A DNA stretch of 5,535 bases from JBECKR01 sp040235415 (GTDB taxonomy: Bacteria; Acidobacteriota; Polarisedimenticolia; Polarisedimenticolales; Polarisedimenticolaceae). The first letter of the stretch is position 1; each line of letters begins with the position of its first letter. This document shows positions 5,145 through 5,535 of this stretch, one piece after another. The notes beneath the pieces are model-generated. The model saw only the letters and a program-made list of their open reading frames with translations. It made no database searches and was not told where the DNA came from. The translations under genes and the position numbers were made by a program. The stretch lies in NCBI GenBank assembly GCA_040235415.1, contig JBECKR010000134.1:1-5535 (forward strand), in the 5' to 3' direction.

Positions 5145-5535
5145 GTCTTTGCGATCGCGCTCGCGGCGATGCTGGCGGCGCGGGTCGGAGTCGTCGGGCC
5201 GCACGACTCCGGCGTCGCGGGAGCCGAGGTCGCCTGCCTCGATCCCGCGGGCGAGGTCGCGACCGCCGGGGAAGACGGGGTCGCGTGGCTGACGCGCCCC
5301 TGCCGCCGCGCGCGATGCTCGGCTCCGGGGATGCTCCCGGCGGACGTCGCGGTCGACGGCGACCGCGTGTCGTGCGCGCTCCGCCCGGGCGCGGTCGTCT
5401 CGGGGACCCTGCCCGCGCCGGCCTGCGGCGAGGGCTGTACGGCCGACCTCGTTCGACCTTCGGCCCCGGACACCGCGGTCGTCTCGGTGACGGCCGCGCC
5501 GGCGTCCGGCGACGGCGCCGCCGTGCGGTTCGACC
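5133..5535 (+). CDS. Probable secreted cysteine-rich protein with carboxypeptidase-regulatory-like (Ig-fold) repeat, 3' end cut by window edge
   Basis: The frame is open from GTG 5133 to the window edge (134 residues visible), with third codon positions almost all G or C, as in the neighbouring genes. Residues 5-21 (VFAIALAAMLAARVGVV) resemble a signal peptide core, though the preceding MSDT has no positive charge. Residues 27-72 (GVAGAEVACLDPAG, then GEDGVAWL and CSAPGMLPADV) resemble the carboxypeptidase regulatory-like fold common in exported bacterial proteins: a beta strand, a DG-containing turn and an APG-type turn. Six cysteines (35, 57, 62, 81, 98, 102) suggest disulfides outside the cytoplasm. 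The start is uncertain. GTG 5100, inside the amidohydrolase, and ATG 5169 are in the same frame, and none has a strong ribosome site. With GTG 5133 the gene overlaps the amidohydrolase by eight bases. Function is unknown, and the domain call is tentative. Confidence 0.65.
   Translation, partial: MSDTVFAIALAAMLAARVGVVGPHDSGVAGAEVACLDPAGEVATAGEDGVAWLTRPCRRARCSAPGMLPADVAVDGDRVSCALRPGAVVSGTLPAPACGEGCTADLVRPSAPDTAVVSVTAAPASGDGAAVRFD

Noticed and set aside
4208..5473. Minus-strand 421-codon open frame opposite the amidohydrolase
   Set aside because: It lacks motifs, is low complexity at its start, and opposes two frames with good coding composition.

Overview
The window is high-GC bacterial DNA (about two-thirds GC by eye). 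G or C dominates third codon positions in every frame I call coding, which also produces long spurious open frames on opposite strands. A class I-type HMG-CoA reductase, a UbiB/ABC1 kinase and a cysteine-rich, apparently exported protein suggest an uncultured soil or sediment bacterium (Acidobacteriota, Myxococcota or similar). The sequence alone does not settle the phylum.

Layout. Positions 1-4149 are a tightly packed minus-strand cluster. Read in its own direction it runs: HMG-CoA reductase (4149 to 2608), a 31-base spacer, a UbiB/ABC1-family kinase-like protein (2576 to 852), then a lysophospholipid acyltransferase that starts at 855 inside the kinase stop codon (GTGA overlap) and runs off the left edge. 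Positions 4150-4273 are a divergent promoter region. It has a -10-like hexamer facing each way and a perfect 7-bp inverted repeat between them. On the plus strand, an amidohydrolase (4274-5140) is followed, with an 8-base overlap, by the start of a probably secreted cysteine-rich protein that runs off the right edge (5133 onward). That junction lies in two head-to-tail copies of a 13-bp palindrome, which supply the stop codon of one gene and the likely start codon of the next.

How the genes may work together (inference). HMG-CoA reductase makes mevalonate, the committed precursor of isoprenoids in the mevalonate pathway. UbiB/ABC1 proteins support isoprenoid-quinone or other isoprenoid-lipid metabolism at the membrane. 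PlsC-type acyltransferases add acyl chains to lysolipids. Together they look like an isoprenoid/membrane-lipid operon. The divergent amidohydrolase may share regulation through the common intergenic region, but its substrate is unknown.

I saw no RNA gene, transposase, CRISPR array, phage gene or convincing intrinsic terminator. The most unusual features are the reductase's N-terminal domain, the reductase-UbiB-acyltransferase arrangement and the tandem palindrome at the amidohydrolase stop.
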